64,000 nt of DNA, taken from positions 8,507 through 72,506 of the forward strand of contig DASXFE010000061.1 of assembly GCA_036489765.1 (NCBI GenBank), written 5' to 3'. Below are positions 43,683-52,918 of the stretch, piece by piece. Both the position numbers and the translations under genes were made by a program. The stretch comes from DATARH01 sp036489765 (GTDB lineage Bacteria > Pseudomonadota > Alphaproteobacteria > ATCC43930 > CGMCC-115725). The number at the start of each line of letters is the position of its first letter. The first letter of the stretch is position 1. The notes below the pieces were generated by a model that had not been told where the DNA came from, made no database searches, and saw only the letters and a list, made by a program, of their open reading frames with translations.

Positions 43683-44743
43683 CCGTCGCAGGCGCAGCGC
43701 GTGGGGGAGTGGCCGCGCCGCCGGTGGCGAGCGGCGCAAAAATCCCGGTACGGATCAACGTCGCCCGGTTCTGGCCCGGGGCGGCCGAGGAGCTCATCGG
43801 CACGCTGCTGCCCGATCTTCAGCCCTATTACGACTTTACGGTCGCGGCGGACCCCCAGGTGCTGCTTTACGGCCCTTATTCCGGGACATTGCCGCCCGGA
43901 CGCTACGTCAAGGTCTTTGTCGGCTGCGAGAATGTCCGGCCGCTGATGAATGAATGCGATTGGGCCTTTGGCGTCGAACACGAGGAATATGTTCGTCACC
44001 CGCGTTATATGCGTATTGCGCGCTGGGGCGACGACGGCCATTTCGTCAAACAGCAAGAGCGCGATTGGGATGAGTTGCTGCGCGAGAAAACGCGCTTTTG
44101 TGCGTTCCTCTACGGTAATCCGGTGCTTTACCGGGAGGAGTTCTTCCGCGCTCTTTCACGTTACAAGCACGTGGACTCGCCCGGTCCCGCGTTGAACAAC
44201 ATGCAGATCGTGCCGCCTCCCGGCCATGGCGGCGACTGGGCGTCGAAACGGGCGTTTCTCCGCAATTACAAATTCGTCATTGCCTTCGAGAATTCGCCGG
44301 CGCCGGGGTACAATACCGAAAAGCTGACGCACGCGATCGAGGCGGATTGCGTGCCGATCTATTGGGGTGATACGGAAATCGGCCGTTCCTTCAATGTTAA
44401 GCGTTTTATCAATGCGCACGACTACCTGCCCCGGCCCCGCCGGTTGATGCCGCGCCTGCCGTTTTATCCGCACTCGCTGCGCAACACTGGCAATCCTGAA
44501 CTGACAGGCCGCGTTGCGCGCCGGATAAACCGGACGATCGCGGACGCCGAGCAGCGCCTCTGGGCGTCGCGCGGTTTCGAGCGGCTCGTCGAGCGGATCG
44601 TGGAAGTCGACCGCGACGACGAGCTTTATCTGAGTCACCTGCGCGAGCCATTCCTGATCGGCAACCGGCCGCCGGATCGCGCGGCCTGGGTCGCCCGCTG
44701 GCGCGAGATTTTCGCTCAGGGCGCCAAGCTCGACAGCCCATGA
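43679..44743 (+). CDS. alpha-1,3-fucosyltransferase-like enzyme (GT10)
   Basis: 354 residues. The C-terminal GDP-fucose binding core is clear: YKFVIAFENSPAPGYNTEKL followed by HAIEADCVPIYWGD, matching the GT10 motif (FxxxxENS...YxTEK...G/A..VPIYxG). The N-terminal domain (25-180) gives the acceptor side, with FVGCENVRPLMNECDWAFG. Its donor would be made by the GDP-L-fucose synthase at 5.6 kb. ATGA overlaps link it to the epimerase upstream and FkbM downstream. Transfers fucose to a growing repeat unit or a protein; the linkage is not certain. Confidence 0.88.
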   Translation: MTVAGAARGGVAAPPVASGAKIPVRINVARFWPGAAEELIGTLLPDLQPYYDFTVAADPQVLLYGPYSGTLPPGRYVKVFVGCENVRPLMNECDWAFGVEHEEYVRHPRYMRIARWGDDGHFVKQQERDWDELLREKTRFCAFLYGNPVLYREEFFRALSRYKHVDSPGPALNNMQIVPPPGHGGDWASKRAFLRNYKFVIAFENSPAPGYNTEKLTHAIEADCVPIYWGDTEIGRSFNVKRFINAHDYLPRPRRLMPRLPFYPHSLRNTGNPELTGRVARRINRTIADAEQRLWASRGFERLVERIVEVDRDDELYLSHLREPFLIGNRPPDRAAWVARWREIFAQGAKLDSP

Positions 44744-45528
44744 TCGCGCGGCTGCGTTCCACGATACTTCGGCGGCTCGCCGACCTCCTCATCGACAGCG
44801 ACACGTTCCGCCATCGTCTGGGTGAGCTCAATCCGGATTACGATCGGCGCTACCTCCGTGCCGTTGGCCTCTTGCGGGACGCGTCCGACGAAGAGGCGGT
44901 GTTTGTGCGTGATCTCGTCCAGAGCGGCGACGCCGACATCGTCGCCTGGGTCTTGCATGAAACGGACCGGAAGAAGGGCGGCTATTTTGTCGAATTCGGT
45001 GCAGCCGACGGCCTGATCTACAGCAATACCCTCCTTCTCGAAAAAGACCACGGCTGGCGCGGGATCGTCGCCGAGCCCAACCCGGACTGGCAGGCCGATC
45101 TGGCACGAAACCGAGGGTGCGCCATCGACCACCGCTGCGTCTTTACGACCACGGGCGACCGCGTCAAGTTTGCGGCGACGAAGGCGGCGGACCTTGCAAC
45201 GCTCGTCGAGTACACATCGCGCGACGGGCACGCCCGCTCGCGGGAAGCCCACCGCGTCGTCGACGTCGAGACGGTATCGCTCAACGATCTTCTGAGCACG
45301 CACGGCGCCCCTCACGACATCGATTTCATCTCGATCGATACCGAGGGATCGGAGTACGACATCCTCACATCATTCGATTTCGACGGGTGGAATGTCCGGT
45401 TGTTTGCGGTGGAACACAACCAGACCCCCGACGAACAGAAAATCGATGCGCTGATGCAGCGCCACGGGTATGAACGCCGGTATCGCGGCTACCCGATCAA
45501 CGATGCGTGGTATCGCCGGAACCCCTAG
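44740..45528 (+). CDS. FkbM-family methyltransferase
   Basis: 262 residues. FkbM-type motifs: KKGGYFVEFGAADGLIYSNT (SAM site), GIVAEPNPDW, and the long HDIDFISIDTEGSEYDIL with the family's D-x-E-G-x-E. The last block RRYRGYPINDAWYRR is typical of the C-terminus. Acts as an O-methyltransferase, probably on a sugar hydroxyl. It overlaps both neighbours. Confidence 0.88.
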   Translation: MIARLRSTILRRLADLLIDSDTFRHRLGELNPDYDRRYLRAVGLLRDASDEEAVFVRDLVQSGDADIVAWVLHETDRKKGGYFVEFGAADGLIYSNTLLLEKDHGWRGIVAEPNPDWQADLARNRGCAIDHRCVFTTTGDRVKFAATKAADLATLVEYTSRDGHARSREAHRVVDVETVSLNDLLSTHGAPHDIDFISIDTEGSEYDILTSFDFDGWNVRLFAVEHNQTPDEQKIDALMQRHGYERRYRGYPINDAWYRRNP

Positions 45529-46502
45529 CGTTGCTCGTTTCCGTCATCATCCCTTGCCGGAACGGCGGGGCCTGGCTTGGCGAGGCGATCGAGTCATGTC
45601 TCGCCCAGACTTGGCGGGACCTCGAAATCATCGTCGTCGACAACGGTTCCTCCGATGGCAGCCTTGCCGTGGCGCAGCGCTATCGATCGGCGTCGGTCGT
45701 CGTGCTGGAGTGCGACCGCAAGGGCGCCAGCGCGGCGCGCAATCGCGGCCTCGAGCGCGCGCGCGGCGGGCTCATTCAGTTCCTCGACGCGGATGATCTG
45801 CTCGACCGGGACAAAATCCGGGTGCAGGTCGAACGGTTGTCGGCGATGCCCGCGGGCTTTGTGGCGTCCGGCGCGTGGTCGCGCTTTCGCCAGCGGCCGG
45901 GGGAGGTTCCGTTCGCGGCGGAACCCGTCTGGCGGGATTCGTCGGGCGAGGAGTTCCTGATCTCGTCGTGGTCCGGCGGCGGCATGATGCCGATTTTCGC
46001 GTGGCTCGTCCCGCGCCCGGTGCTCGACAAGGCGGGACCTTGGAACGAGCACCTGAGCGTCAATGACGACGGCGAATTTTTTTGCCGGGTCGCGCTCGCC
46101 GCCGCCGGGATCGCGTTTTGCGAGGGCGCGCGCGGTTACTACCGGACCGCGGCTGCCTCGGCGCTGAGCCGGCGGCGCGACAGCGAAGCGCTTGCGTCCG
46201 TCTTCGCCTCCATCGAGCTCTCCTGTGCGAGGTTGCTGGAGCGCGACGGTTCGGCCCGCGCGGCCGGCGCCTGCGCGACGCAATACCAGCGCTTTGCCTA
46301 TGACGCCTATCCGGCGGCGCCCGCCCTTGTGGCCGCGGCGGAACGGCGTGCCGCCGAGCTTGGGGGCAGCGACTTGCCGCCGCAAGGTGGGCCGATGTTC
46401 GCCGCGGTTGCGCGCTGGCTCGGCTGGCGCGCCGCGCAGCGTTGCCGGTCGGTATGGTGGCGGGCGAGCGGGCTGGCCGCAATCGGCCCCGGCCATCGAT
46501 GA
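45507..46502 (+). CDS. glycosyltransferase family 2
   Basis: 331 residues from GTG 45507 (overlapping the FkbM stop); a TTG at 45533 is another possible start just before the first core strand. Core: LVSVIIPCRNGGAWLGEAIE, ILD..DNGSSDGS-type VVDNGSSDGS, IQFLDADDLL as the DxD, then SVNDDGEFFCRVAL. A typical GT-A fold inverting transferase. The C-terminus is basic. Specificity unknown. Confidence 0.88.
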   Translation: MVSPEPLALLVSVIIPCRNGGAWLGEAIESCLAQTWRDLEIIVVDNGSSDGSLAVAQRYRSASVVVLECDRKGASAARNRGLERARGGLIQFLDADDLLDRDKIRVQVERLSAMPAGFVASGAWSRFRQRPGEVPFAAEPVWRDSSGEEFLISSWSGGGMMPIFAWLVPRPVLDKAGPWNEHLSVNDDGEFFCRVALAAAGIAFCEGARGYYRTAAASALSRRRDSEALASVFASIELSCARLLERDGSARAAGACATQYQRFAYDAYPAAPALVAAAERRAAELGGSDLPPQGGPMFAAVARWLGWRAAQRCRSVWWRASGLAAIGPGHR

Positions 46503-47770
46503 TGGCCGGGGACCCGCGCCGGATCGTGCTGCTGACCGGCAACAGCCTGTGCCATAACCCGCGCGCGATGAAGGAGGCGACGGCGCTGGCGCGGGCGGGG
46601 TATCAGGTCGACGTCCTAGGTGCGTGGCTTGACCCGGAACTCAAGGCGCGCGACGAGCGCCTGCTCAAAAACCTGCCGTTTCGTTTCGCGCCAGTGCTCG
46701 ACGCCGCGTTGCCGGGCGTGAGTGCCGCCATCGATCGATTGCGGCAACGGGCAGCCCGCAAGGCCGCGCAACTTGCCTACGACCTCACGGGTGCCCAGAA
46801 CCCGCTGCAGCTCGGTCTCGGCATCGGGCGGATGCTGCGGCTCGCGCTCAGGATACCGGCGCAGCTTTATATTGCGCATTCGGAGCCGTGCCTCGCTGTC
46901 GCGCGCAGGCTGTTGCGCGCGGGACGGCGTGTCGGCGTCGACATGGAGGACTGGTTCTCCGAGGACCTGCTGCCCGAGGCGCGGCGCCATCGGCCGCTCG
47001 GCTTGCTGCGCACCCTGGAGCGAGAGGTACTGCGTCGCGGCGCCTATGCCTCGTGCCCGTCGCAGGTGATGAGCGCAACGCTCGCCGCTACTTACGATTG
47101 CCCGCCGCCGACGGTCGTCTACAACGCGTTTGCCTGGTCTGACCGGCAAGGGTGCGACGGCGTAGACCGCGATCGTCGCGAGCGGCGGGTTCCGTCGTTG
47201 CACTGGTTTTCGACCACCCTTGGCCCCGGCCGCGGTCTCGAAGACCTGCTCGCGGCCCTCGCGCTTCTCGACCGCGAGTTCGAGGTTCATTTGCGGGGCA
47301 ACCCCGCCCCGGGTTTCGCGGCGTGGATCGAAGGCCGGGTTCCCGAGCGTTGGCGCGGACGGGTGCGGCTTCATCCCGTGGTGACGAACGACGAGCTGCT
47401 GCCGCGCATCGCGGAGCACGATATCGGGTTCGCGGGGGAAGAGCCTCACTGCCGCAGCCGCGATCTGACCGTCACCAACAAGGTCCTTCACTACCTGCTC
47501 GGCGGCCTGGCCGTCGTTGCCAGCGATACAAAAGGGCAAGGCGAGGTCGCCGCGCGGGCGCCGGGTGCGGTTCTTCTCTATCCCGCCGGCGACGCGCAGG
47601 CGCTGGCGAGCGTCCTCGATCGGCTCCTGGGTTCGCACGAGGCCCTGGCGCGGGCGAAGGCGGCGGCGCTGGCCGTGGCCCGGGACTTCTTCTGCTGGGA
47701 GCGCCAGGAGCCAGTGCTGCTCGACGCCATCGAACGCGCCGTCTCGTACCCGACGCGCGTGTCCCGATGA
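46499..47770 (+). CDS. glycosyltransferase (GT-B)
   Basis: 423 residues; two adjacent ATGs (46499, 46502) overlap the previous stop. N-terminal IVLLTGNSLCHNPRAMKEAT; VGVDMEDWFSEDLLPEARR (acceptor-domain acidic motif); C-terminal FSTTLGPGRGLEDLLAAL and LLGGLAVVASDTKGQGEVA in the donor domain. Resembles glycosyltransferases of O-antigen loci without a characterised close relative that I can name. Confidence 0.82.
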   Translation: MMAGDPRRIVLLTGNSLCHNPRAMKEATALARAGYQVDVLGAWLDPELKARDERLLKNLPFRFAPVLDAALPGVSAAIDRLRQRAARKAAQLAYDLTGAQNPLQLGLGIGRMLRLALRIPAQLYIAHSEPCLAVARRLLRAGRRVGVDMEDWFSEDLLPEARRHRPLGLLRTLEREVLRRGAYASCPSQVMSATLAATYDCPPPTVVYNAFAWSDRQGCDGVDRDRRERRVPSLHWFSTTLGPGRGLEDLLAALALLDREFEVHLRGNPAPGFAAWIEGRVPERWRGRVRLHPVVTNDELLPRIAEHDIGFAGEEPHCRSRDLTVTNKVLHYLLGGLAVVASDTKGQGEVAARAPGAVLLYPAGDAQALASVLDRLLGSHEALARAKAAALAVARDFFCWERQEPVLLDAIERAVSYPTRVSR

Positions 47771-49113
47771 CCGCGGCCCGCAAGGTCCTGATCGTCAGCC
47801 CGCGCTTTCCGCCGACAAACGCCGCGGACCTGCACAGGGTGCGGACATCGCTGGCGCATTACCGCTCGTTCGGATGGGAGCCGAGCGTGCTCGCGGTCGA
47901 CCCCGCGACCTCCGACTGCATCGACGACCCCGCGCTCGCCGAGGCGCTGCCGAACGATATCCCGGTGGTGCGGGTAACGGCCTGGAGCGAAAAGCGATGC
48001 CGCCGTTTCGGTTTTGGCCAGCTCGCGTACCGCAGCCTGCTGCCGCTTTACCGCGCGGGTTGCGACCTGCTGCGCAGCGGCGGATACGATGTGGTCCTGT
48101 TCTCGACGACGGCGTTTTTGTGTTTCGCGATCGGTCCGCTATGGCAGCGGCGGTATGGCTGCGCGATCGTCTACGACTTCCATGATCTCTGGTACCGCGG
48201 GCCGCTGCCGCGCGCGGACGTGCCGGGAAATCCGATCAAGTATCGGGCCGATCAATGGCTTGCCAAGCGGCTGGAGAGTTTCTCGCTGCGTGCGGCCTCG
48301 CATGTCTTCGCGGTGTCGGAATTCTACGTGGCGACCTTGTCGCGGCGCTATCCCTGGCTCGAGCCCGACCGGTTCACGGTGCTGCCGTTCGGCGCCGAGC
48401 CCGGCGACTATGCGTTTGTTCGCGGCCGCGGCATCCGGCAAGGGGTCTTCGCGGCCGATCGCGGCATTCGCCGCTGGGTTTGTGCCGGCGCCATCGCCCC
48501 GGCGATGCTTCCCGTCGTCGCGGCGCTGTGCCGTGGCGTCGCGAGGTGGCGCGACGCGGATCCGGGCCCGGCCGCGGCGCTTCGCCTGACCTTTGTCGGG
48601 ACCGATTATGCCGGCCCGCAACGCAGCTTTAAACGCGTCGAGCCGACGGCGCGGGAATATGGTGTCGCCGACCTGGTCGAGGAATTCCCCGACCGCATCC
48701 CCTATTTCGAGGCGCTCGCCTTCAATCTCGCGAGCGATGCGGTCCTGCTGATCGGTTCGGCGGAGGCCGACTACACGGCCTCGAAGCTCTTGACCGTCGC
48801 CCTGTCGAAAAAGCCGATCCTGGCGCTGTTCCACCGCAACAGCCTCGTCAGCAGGATCGCGGCGCAGCTTCCCAACATCTTTCTCGCGACGTTTGACGAG
48901 AGTCCAGCCGAGCCCGGGTTCCAGGCTCGCATCGCCGAGGGGATAGAGTGGCTGATGGCCGGGCGTTTTGATGGCTCGGCGGTGGAGGCAGGGTGCGAGC
49001 CCTGGTCGGCGGCAGAAATGACCCGGCGCCAATGCCTGGTATTCGATCGCATCGGCCCGGCGGCCGTAAGGCAGCGCCCGGCGGCTCGCGCGTCGTCGAC
49101 CGCAGCGCCATGA
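47767..49113 (+). CDS. glycosyltransferase (GT-B, family 4-like)
   Basis: 448 residues with ATGA overlap at the start. The N-terminal Rossmann-like domain starts VLIVSPRFPPTNAADLHRV, an opening common in GT4-like proteins, and IVYDFHDLWYRGPLPRADVP and FAVSEFYVATLSRRYP follow. The donor domain contains LTFVGTDYAGPQRSFKRVE and TASKLLTVALSKKPILALFH. The last 50 residues are Ala/Arg-rich. Likely one of the repeat-unit transferases. Confidence 0.8.
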   Translation: MTAARKVLIVSPRFPPTNAADLHRVRTSLAHYRSFGWEPSVLAVDPATSDCIDDPALAEALPNDIPVVRVTAWSEKRCRRFGFGQLAYRSLLPLYRAGCDLLRSGGYDVVLFSTTAFLCFAIGPLWQRRYGCAIVYDFHDLWYRGPLPRADVPGNPIKYRADQWLAKRLESFSLRAASHVFAVSEFYVATLSRRYPWLEPDRFTVLPFGAEPGDYAFVRGRGIRQGVFAADRGIRRWVCAGAIAPAMLPVVAALCRGVARWRDADPGPAAALRLTFVGTDYAGPQRSFKRVEPTAREYGVADLVEEFPDRIPYFEALAFNLASDAVLLIGSAEADYTASKLLTVALSKKPILALFHRNSLVSRIAAQLPNIFLATFDESPAEPGFQARIAEGIEWLMAGRFDGSAVEAGCEPWSAAEMTRRQCLVFDRIGPAAVRQRPAARASSTAAP

Positions 49114-50306
49114 ACCCGTCGGTCAAACGATTGGCGATCGTCGTTTCGCACCCGATCCAGTACTTTGTCCCGCTCTATCAGCGTCTGGCCCTTCGGCCCG
49201 ACATTGCGATCAAGGTTTTCTATACGTGGCACGCCGCGCAGCAGCCCGTCGAAGACCGCGGCTTCAAGCAGTTCGTCGCCTGGGATATCCCGCTCACCGC
49301 GGGCTATGATTTTGAGCTCGTCCCCAACACCTCCCGCGACCCCGGGACGCACCGCTTTTTCGGCCTGCGCAACGCCGGGCTCGTCGAGCGCGTCCTGGCG
49401 TGGCGACCCGACGCGGCGCTTATCTGCGGGTGGGCGTGGTGGTCGCATCTGCGGGCCCTCTATGCGCTGCGCCGCCGCGGCGTCTGCTGCCTTTTTCGCG
49501 GGGATTCGCACCTGCTCGACGCGGACCAGTCGGGTCCGCGCTGGCGGCTCAAATACGCGCTGCTGCGGCGGGTATTTGCGCTGCCTTCGGGCTTTCTGGT
49601 CGTCGGTTCGGCGAACCGCGCCTACTACGAGCGCTTTGGGGTGGACCCGGCGAGGCTCTATCCTTGTCCGCATTCGATCGATATCGCCCGGTTTGCCGAG
49701 CCGGAGTCCGACTTCGAGCAGGAAGCGAGCGATTGGCGCCGACGGCTCTGCATTGCCCCCGATCGGCCGGTGCTGCTCTATGCCGGAAAATTCGAGCCGA
49801 GAAAGCGCCCGGCGGAACTGATGCGGATCGTCCAACGGCTTGACCCGCCCAACGCCGTTCTGATCCTCGTCGGCGGTGGGGAATTGCAGGGTGAGATCGA
49901 TGCCATCGCCGCGAGCGACCCGGAGCGGTTTCGCGTGCTGCCGTTTCAGAACCAGAGCCGCATGCCGGTGGTCTATCGTCTTGCCGACATCTGCGTGCTG
50001 CCGTCCGCGTATGGCGAAAGCTGGGGGATGGCCGTCAACGAGGCGCTCGCCTGCGGGCGCCCCGTGCTTGTCAGCGATCGGGTAGGATGCGCCGCGGACC
50101 TCGTCGACGCCGATTGCGGAGGAATCTTTCCCTGGAATGACGAACCCGCCTGGCAGCGCGTGACCGAAGCGATGATCGGCAACAGAGAGGCCTTGCTGGG
50201 GATGCGAACCGCGGCGGCTCGGCGTGCCGTGCGATTTGACATTTCGGCGACCGAGGAAACGCTCGTCGATGCTCTAGCGGGGGCCTGTGCCGGATGTCGC
50301 CGTTAA
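49110..50306 (+). CDS. glycosyltransferase family 4
   Basis: 398 residues with ATG overlap. RLAIVVSHPIQYFVPLYQRL at the start, CCLFRGDSHLLDADQ (acceptor side) and VLLYAGKFEPRKRPAELMRI plus VLPSAYGESWGMAVNEALAC (E-x7-E motif) in the donor domain. The HPIQYFVPLYQ start is seen in a distinct subgroup of polysaccharide transferases. It overlaps the next membrane protein gene by 13 bases. Confidence 0.88.
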   Translation: MNPSVKRLAIVVSHPIQYFVPLYQRLALRPDIAIKVFYTWHAAQQPVEDRGFKQFVAWDIPLTAGYDFELVPNTSRDPGTHRFFGLRNAGLVERVLAWRPDAALICGWAWWSHLRALYALRRRGVCCLFRGDSHLLDADQSGPRWRLKYALLRRVFALPSGFLVVGSANRAYYERFGVDPARLYPCPHSIDIARFAEPESDFEQEASDWRRRLCIAPDRPVLLYAGKFEPRKRPAELMRIVQRLDPPNAVLILVGGGELQGEIDAIAASDPERFRVLPFQNQSRMPVVYRLADICVLPSAYGESWGMAVNEALACGRPVLVSDRVGCAADLVDADCGGIFPWNDEPAWQRVTEAMIGNREALLGMRTAAARRAVRFDISATEETLVDALAGACAGCRR

Positions 50307-51745
50307 TCACCCTCGACTCCCGATACCGTTTCCCGCTTTTTGCCTTGGGGGCCGGAGCGGCGGCCTGCGCCGTCTTTGCGCAGGATCCGATCGGCTATGT
50401 CTGCATCGCCGTTCCGGCGATCGTGCCGCTGTTCCTGTGGCTGCGCGCCGGCGCCGTGGGCATGCCGGTCCTTCCTCTGCTGAGCACCCTCTGCTTCATT
50501 TATTACGCGGTCCCGATCATCCGCCACGAGGTCGTGGCGTACGATTCCGAAGAGCTGCTGGCCGCGGCCGCCACGGTCGGCGCGTTCCTCATTGCCGCGA
50601 GCCTCGCGTGCTGGCCGTTTTACTTGCATCTCCCGCGCCGTTCGCCCGATCGCGGCCGGATCTTCGTCTCCGACCGGCGCATCGTTCAGCTCGCCCTGAT
50701 CGGTCTCTGCGGCGGCATCGCCTATCACCTGGGGGCGGTTTCCGGCAATCTTGCCTGGCTTTCAAGCTTTAACGGCGTGGTGCGCGCGCTGGTCGTGACG
50801 CTTGCATTGAGCGCCTGCTACCTCGTCGGATACGCGCGAGCGTCGCGATTTCTGGTGGGCCCGCAATGGTTCGCCTATCTCGGCTGCCTGCTGGCGCTGA
50901 TCACCCTGGCCTGGTGCAACCTCTTGCTGGTCGGCGGCTTGATGTATTGCGCCGCTGCCCTCCTCGGCTATGTGGTCACGGCAAAACGCATACCGTGGGC
51001 CGCCGTCGCGGTGACGTTCGCCGTGCTCGCCGTGCTCCATGCCGGAAAATTCGAGACGCGCAACGAGTACTGGTCGCTCGAAACTTCCGGCCTGAAGGAC
51101 CCCTCGATCAGCCAGGTGCCCGGAATGATGGCCGATTGGGTGTCGAACGGCCTCGACGCGCTTTGGGCTGGCGACGCCTGGGATTCCAGCGACATTCTGG
51201 AGCGTGCCTCGCTCTTGCAAATGGTGCTGCTGGTCCGGCGGGAGACGCCCGACTTCGTCCCGTTCCTAAACGGTGAGACCTACCGGCTGTTGCCGCGGAT
51301 GATCGTGCCGCGCTTTGTCGAGGCCGACAAAACCATCAGCCAGGCGGGGTTGAACCTTCTGAGCATCACCTATGGCCTGCAGCGCGAGGAAGCGACCGCC
51401 AACACGACGATCGGCTGGGGACTGGTGGCGGAGGGCTACGCGAATTTCGGGCTGTGGGGGGTGATCGGCATCGGCGCGATCATGGGCGCGCTGTGCGGTG
51501 CACTGACCCGTTTCAGCGCCGGGTCGTCGGCCAATTCATTGCCGATGTTGCTTACGATCGCCGCAACCCTGGCCCTGATGGATGTCGAGGCCGACTTTTC
51601 CTATCTGATCGTCAACCTGGTTCAGGCGGTCGTCGCGGCGCTGGCGCTGATCGGGCCGCTGACGCTCCTGTACCGCCCGAGACCGGCAAGCGGCCGCCGA
51701 CCCGTGCCGGCGGACGGCCCCGGACCAATCACGGCGCCGCGTTGA
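50294..51745 (+). CDS. oligosaccharide repeat-unit polymerase (Wzy-like), polytopic membrane protein
   Basis: 483 residues with about eleven hydrophobic segments (for example 12-30, 45-62, 72-90, 118-140, 165-180, 190-215, 385-440). A large external loop around residues 240-370 has conserved-looking Arg and Trp residues, e.g. NGETYRLLPRMIVPRF. There is no sequence match to the polymerase at 28.7 kb beyond topology. The architecture and place suggest a Wzy polymerase or an acceptor ligase. Having two such proteins in one locus is uncommon. Confidence 0.78.
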   Translation: MSPLITLDSRYRFPLFALGAGAAACAVFAQDPIGYVCIAVPAIVPLFLWLRAGAVGMPVLPLLSTLCFIYYAVPIIRHEVVAYDSEELLAAAATVGAFLIAASLACWPFYLHLPRRSPDRGRIFVSDRRIVQLALIGLCGGIAYHLGAVSGNLAWLSSFNGVVRALVVTLALSACYLVGYARASRFLVGPQWFAYLGCLLALITLAWCNLLLVGGLMYCAAALLGYVVTAKRIPWAAVAVTFAVLAVLHAGKFETRNEYWSLETSGLKDPSISQVPGMMADWVSNGLDALWAGDAWDSSDILERASLLQMVLLVRRETPDFVPFLNGETYRLLPRMIVPRFVEADKTISQAGLNLLSITYGLQREEATANTTIGWGLVAEGYANFGLWGVIGIGAIMGALCGALTRFSAGSSANSLPMLLTIAATLALMDVEADFSYLIVNLVQAVVAALALIGPLTLLYRPRPASGRRPVPADGPGPITAPR

Positions 51746-51748
51746 CGC

Positions 51749-52909
51749 ATGCGGCTTCTCCACATCACCCCGACCTACCTGCCGGCGACGCGGTATGGCG
51801 GGCCGATTTTCTCGATCCACGGTCTGTGCCGCGCTCTGGCGGTGCGCGGCCATACTGTCGAGGTCTTTACGACCAGTGTCGACGGGCCGACAAACAGCGC
51901 CGTCCCGCATGACGAGCCGGTTATGCTCGATGGGGTCAGGGTGCACTATTTCGCCTCGCACGTTCTGCGCCGGCTGTACTGGGCGCCGGCGCTGGCGCGC
52001 GCGCTGCGGCGCGATGTCGGAGACGCCGATGCGGTGCATCTGCACTCCGTCTTCCTGTGGCCGACATGGGCGGCTGCGCGGGCAGCCGCGCGTTCACGCA
52101 CGCCCTACGTCCTATCGCCGCGAGGCATGCTGGTTCACGAACTGATCGAGGCCCGTCATCGCCGGCTAAAGACCGCGTGGATCAGCTTGATCGAACGATC
52201 GAACCTCGAAGCGGCCTCGGCGGTCCACCTGACCTCGCCCAACGAAGCCGAGGCGCTCGGAAAGTTCGGGTTTCGGCTCAAGCGGGTCGCCACGGTACCG
52301 AACGGGCTGGACGACATCGTCGAGTCACCCGCCGAGGATCCGCCGCCCGACATCAAGGCCCTCTGGGGGGCTCAGCCGCTGATCCTGTTTTTCGGCCGCC
52401 TCTCCTGGGTCAAGGGGCTGGACCGCCTGTTGCGAGCCTTTGCCCGGACCGGCGTCGGCGCACTGGCGATCGTCGGCACAGATTTCGACGGCCTGGCGCC
52501 GCACCTGCGCGAGACCGCGGCCGAACTGGGCGTGGCGCACCGGGTCCATCTCGTGCCGCGGACGGTGTCGGGGCCGGACAAAGAGGCCGTTTTCGCCGCG
52601 GCCAGCGCCTTCATCCTGCCTTCCTACTCGGAAAGCTTTGGCAACGCCGCGCTCGAGGCGATGCAGCGCGGCCTGCCGGTCATCGTCACCCGGGCCGTCG
52701 GCATCGGCGACATCGTCGAGGCTTCGGGCGGCGGCATCGTTGCCGACGACACCGTGGAGGGGCTCGCGGCGGCGATGCAGCGTCTCCTTACGGATGCCGA
52801 CGGTTGTCGGTCGATAGGAGAAGCGGGTCGGCAGCATGTCGCCGAGCATTACCGGTGGGCCGCCATAGCCCCACGGATGGAGGCTCTTTATGAGAGCCTG
52901 CTGCACTAG
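51749..52909 (+). CDS. glycosyltransferase family 4
   Basis: 386 residues. MRLLHITPTYLPATRYGGPI with the Gly-Gly acceptor loop, PYVLSPRGMLVHELIEARHR, then LILFFGRLSWVKGLDRLLRA and LPSYSESFGNAALEAMQRGLPVI-type donor site with E-x7-E (ESFGNAALE). These are standard GT4 features. It begins three bases after the polymerase stop. Confidence 0.92.
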   Translation: MRLLHITPTYLPATRYGGPIFSIHGLCRALAVRGHTVEVFTTSVDGPTNSAVPHDEPVMLDGVRVHYFASHVLRRLYWAPALARALRRDVGDADAVHLHSVFLWPTWAAARAAARSRTPYVLSPRGMLVHELIEARHRRLKTAWISLIERSNLEAASAVHLTSPNEAEALGKFGFRLKRVATVPNGLDDIVESPAEDPPPDIKALWGAQPLILFFGRLSWVKGLDRLLRAFARTGVGALAIVGTDFDGLAPHLRETAAELGVAHRVHLVPRTVSGPDKEAVFAAASAFILPSYSESFGNAALEAMQRGLPVIVTRAVGIGDIVEASGGGIVADDTVEGLAAAMQRLLTDADGCRSIGEAGRQHVAEHYRWAAIAPRMEALYESLLH

Positions 52910-52918
52910 CGCTTCCGC

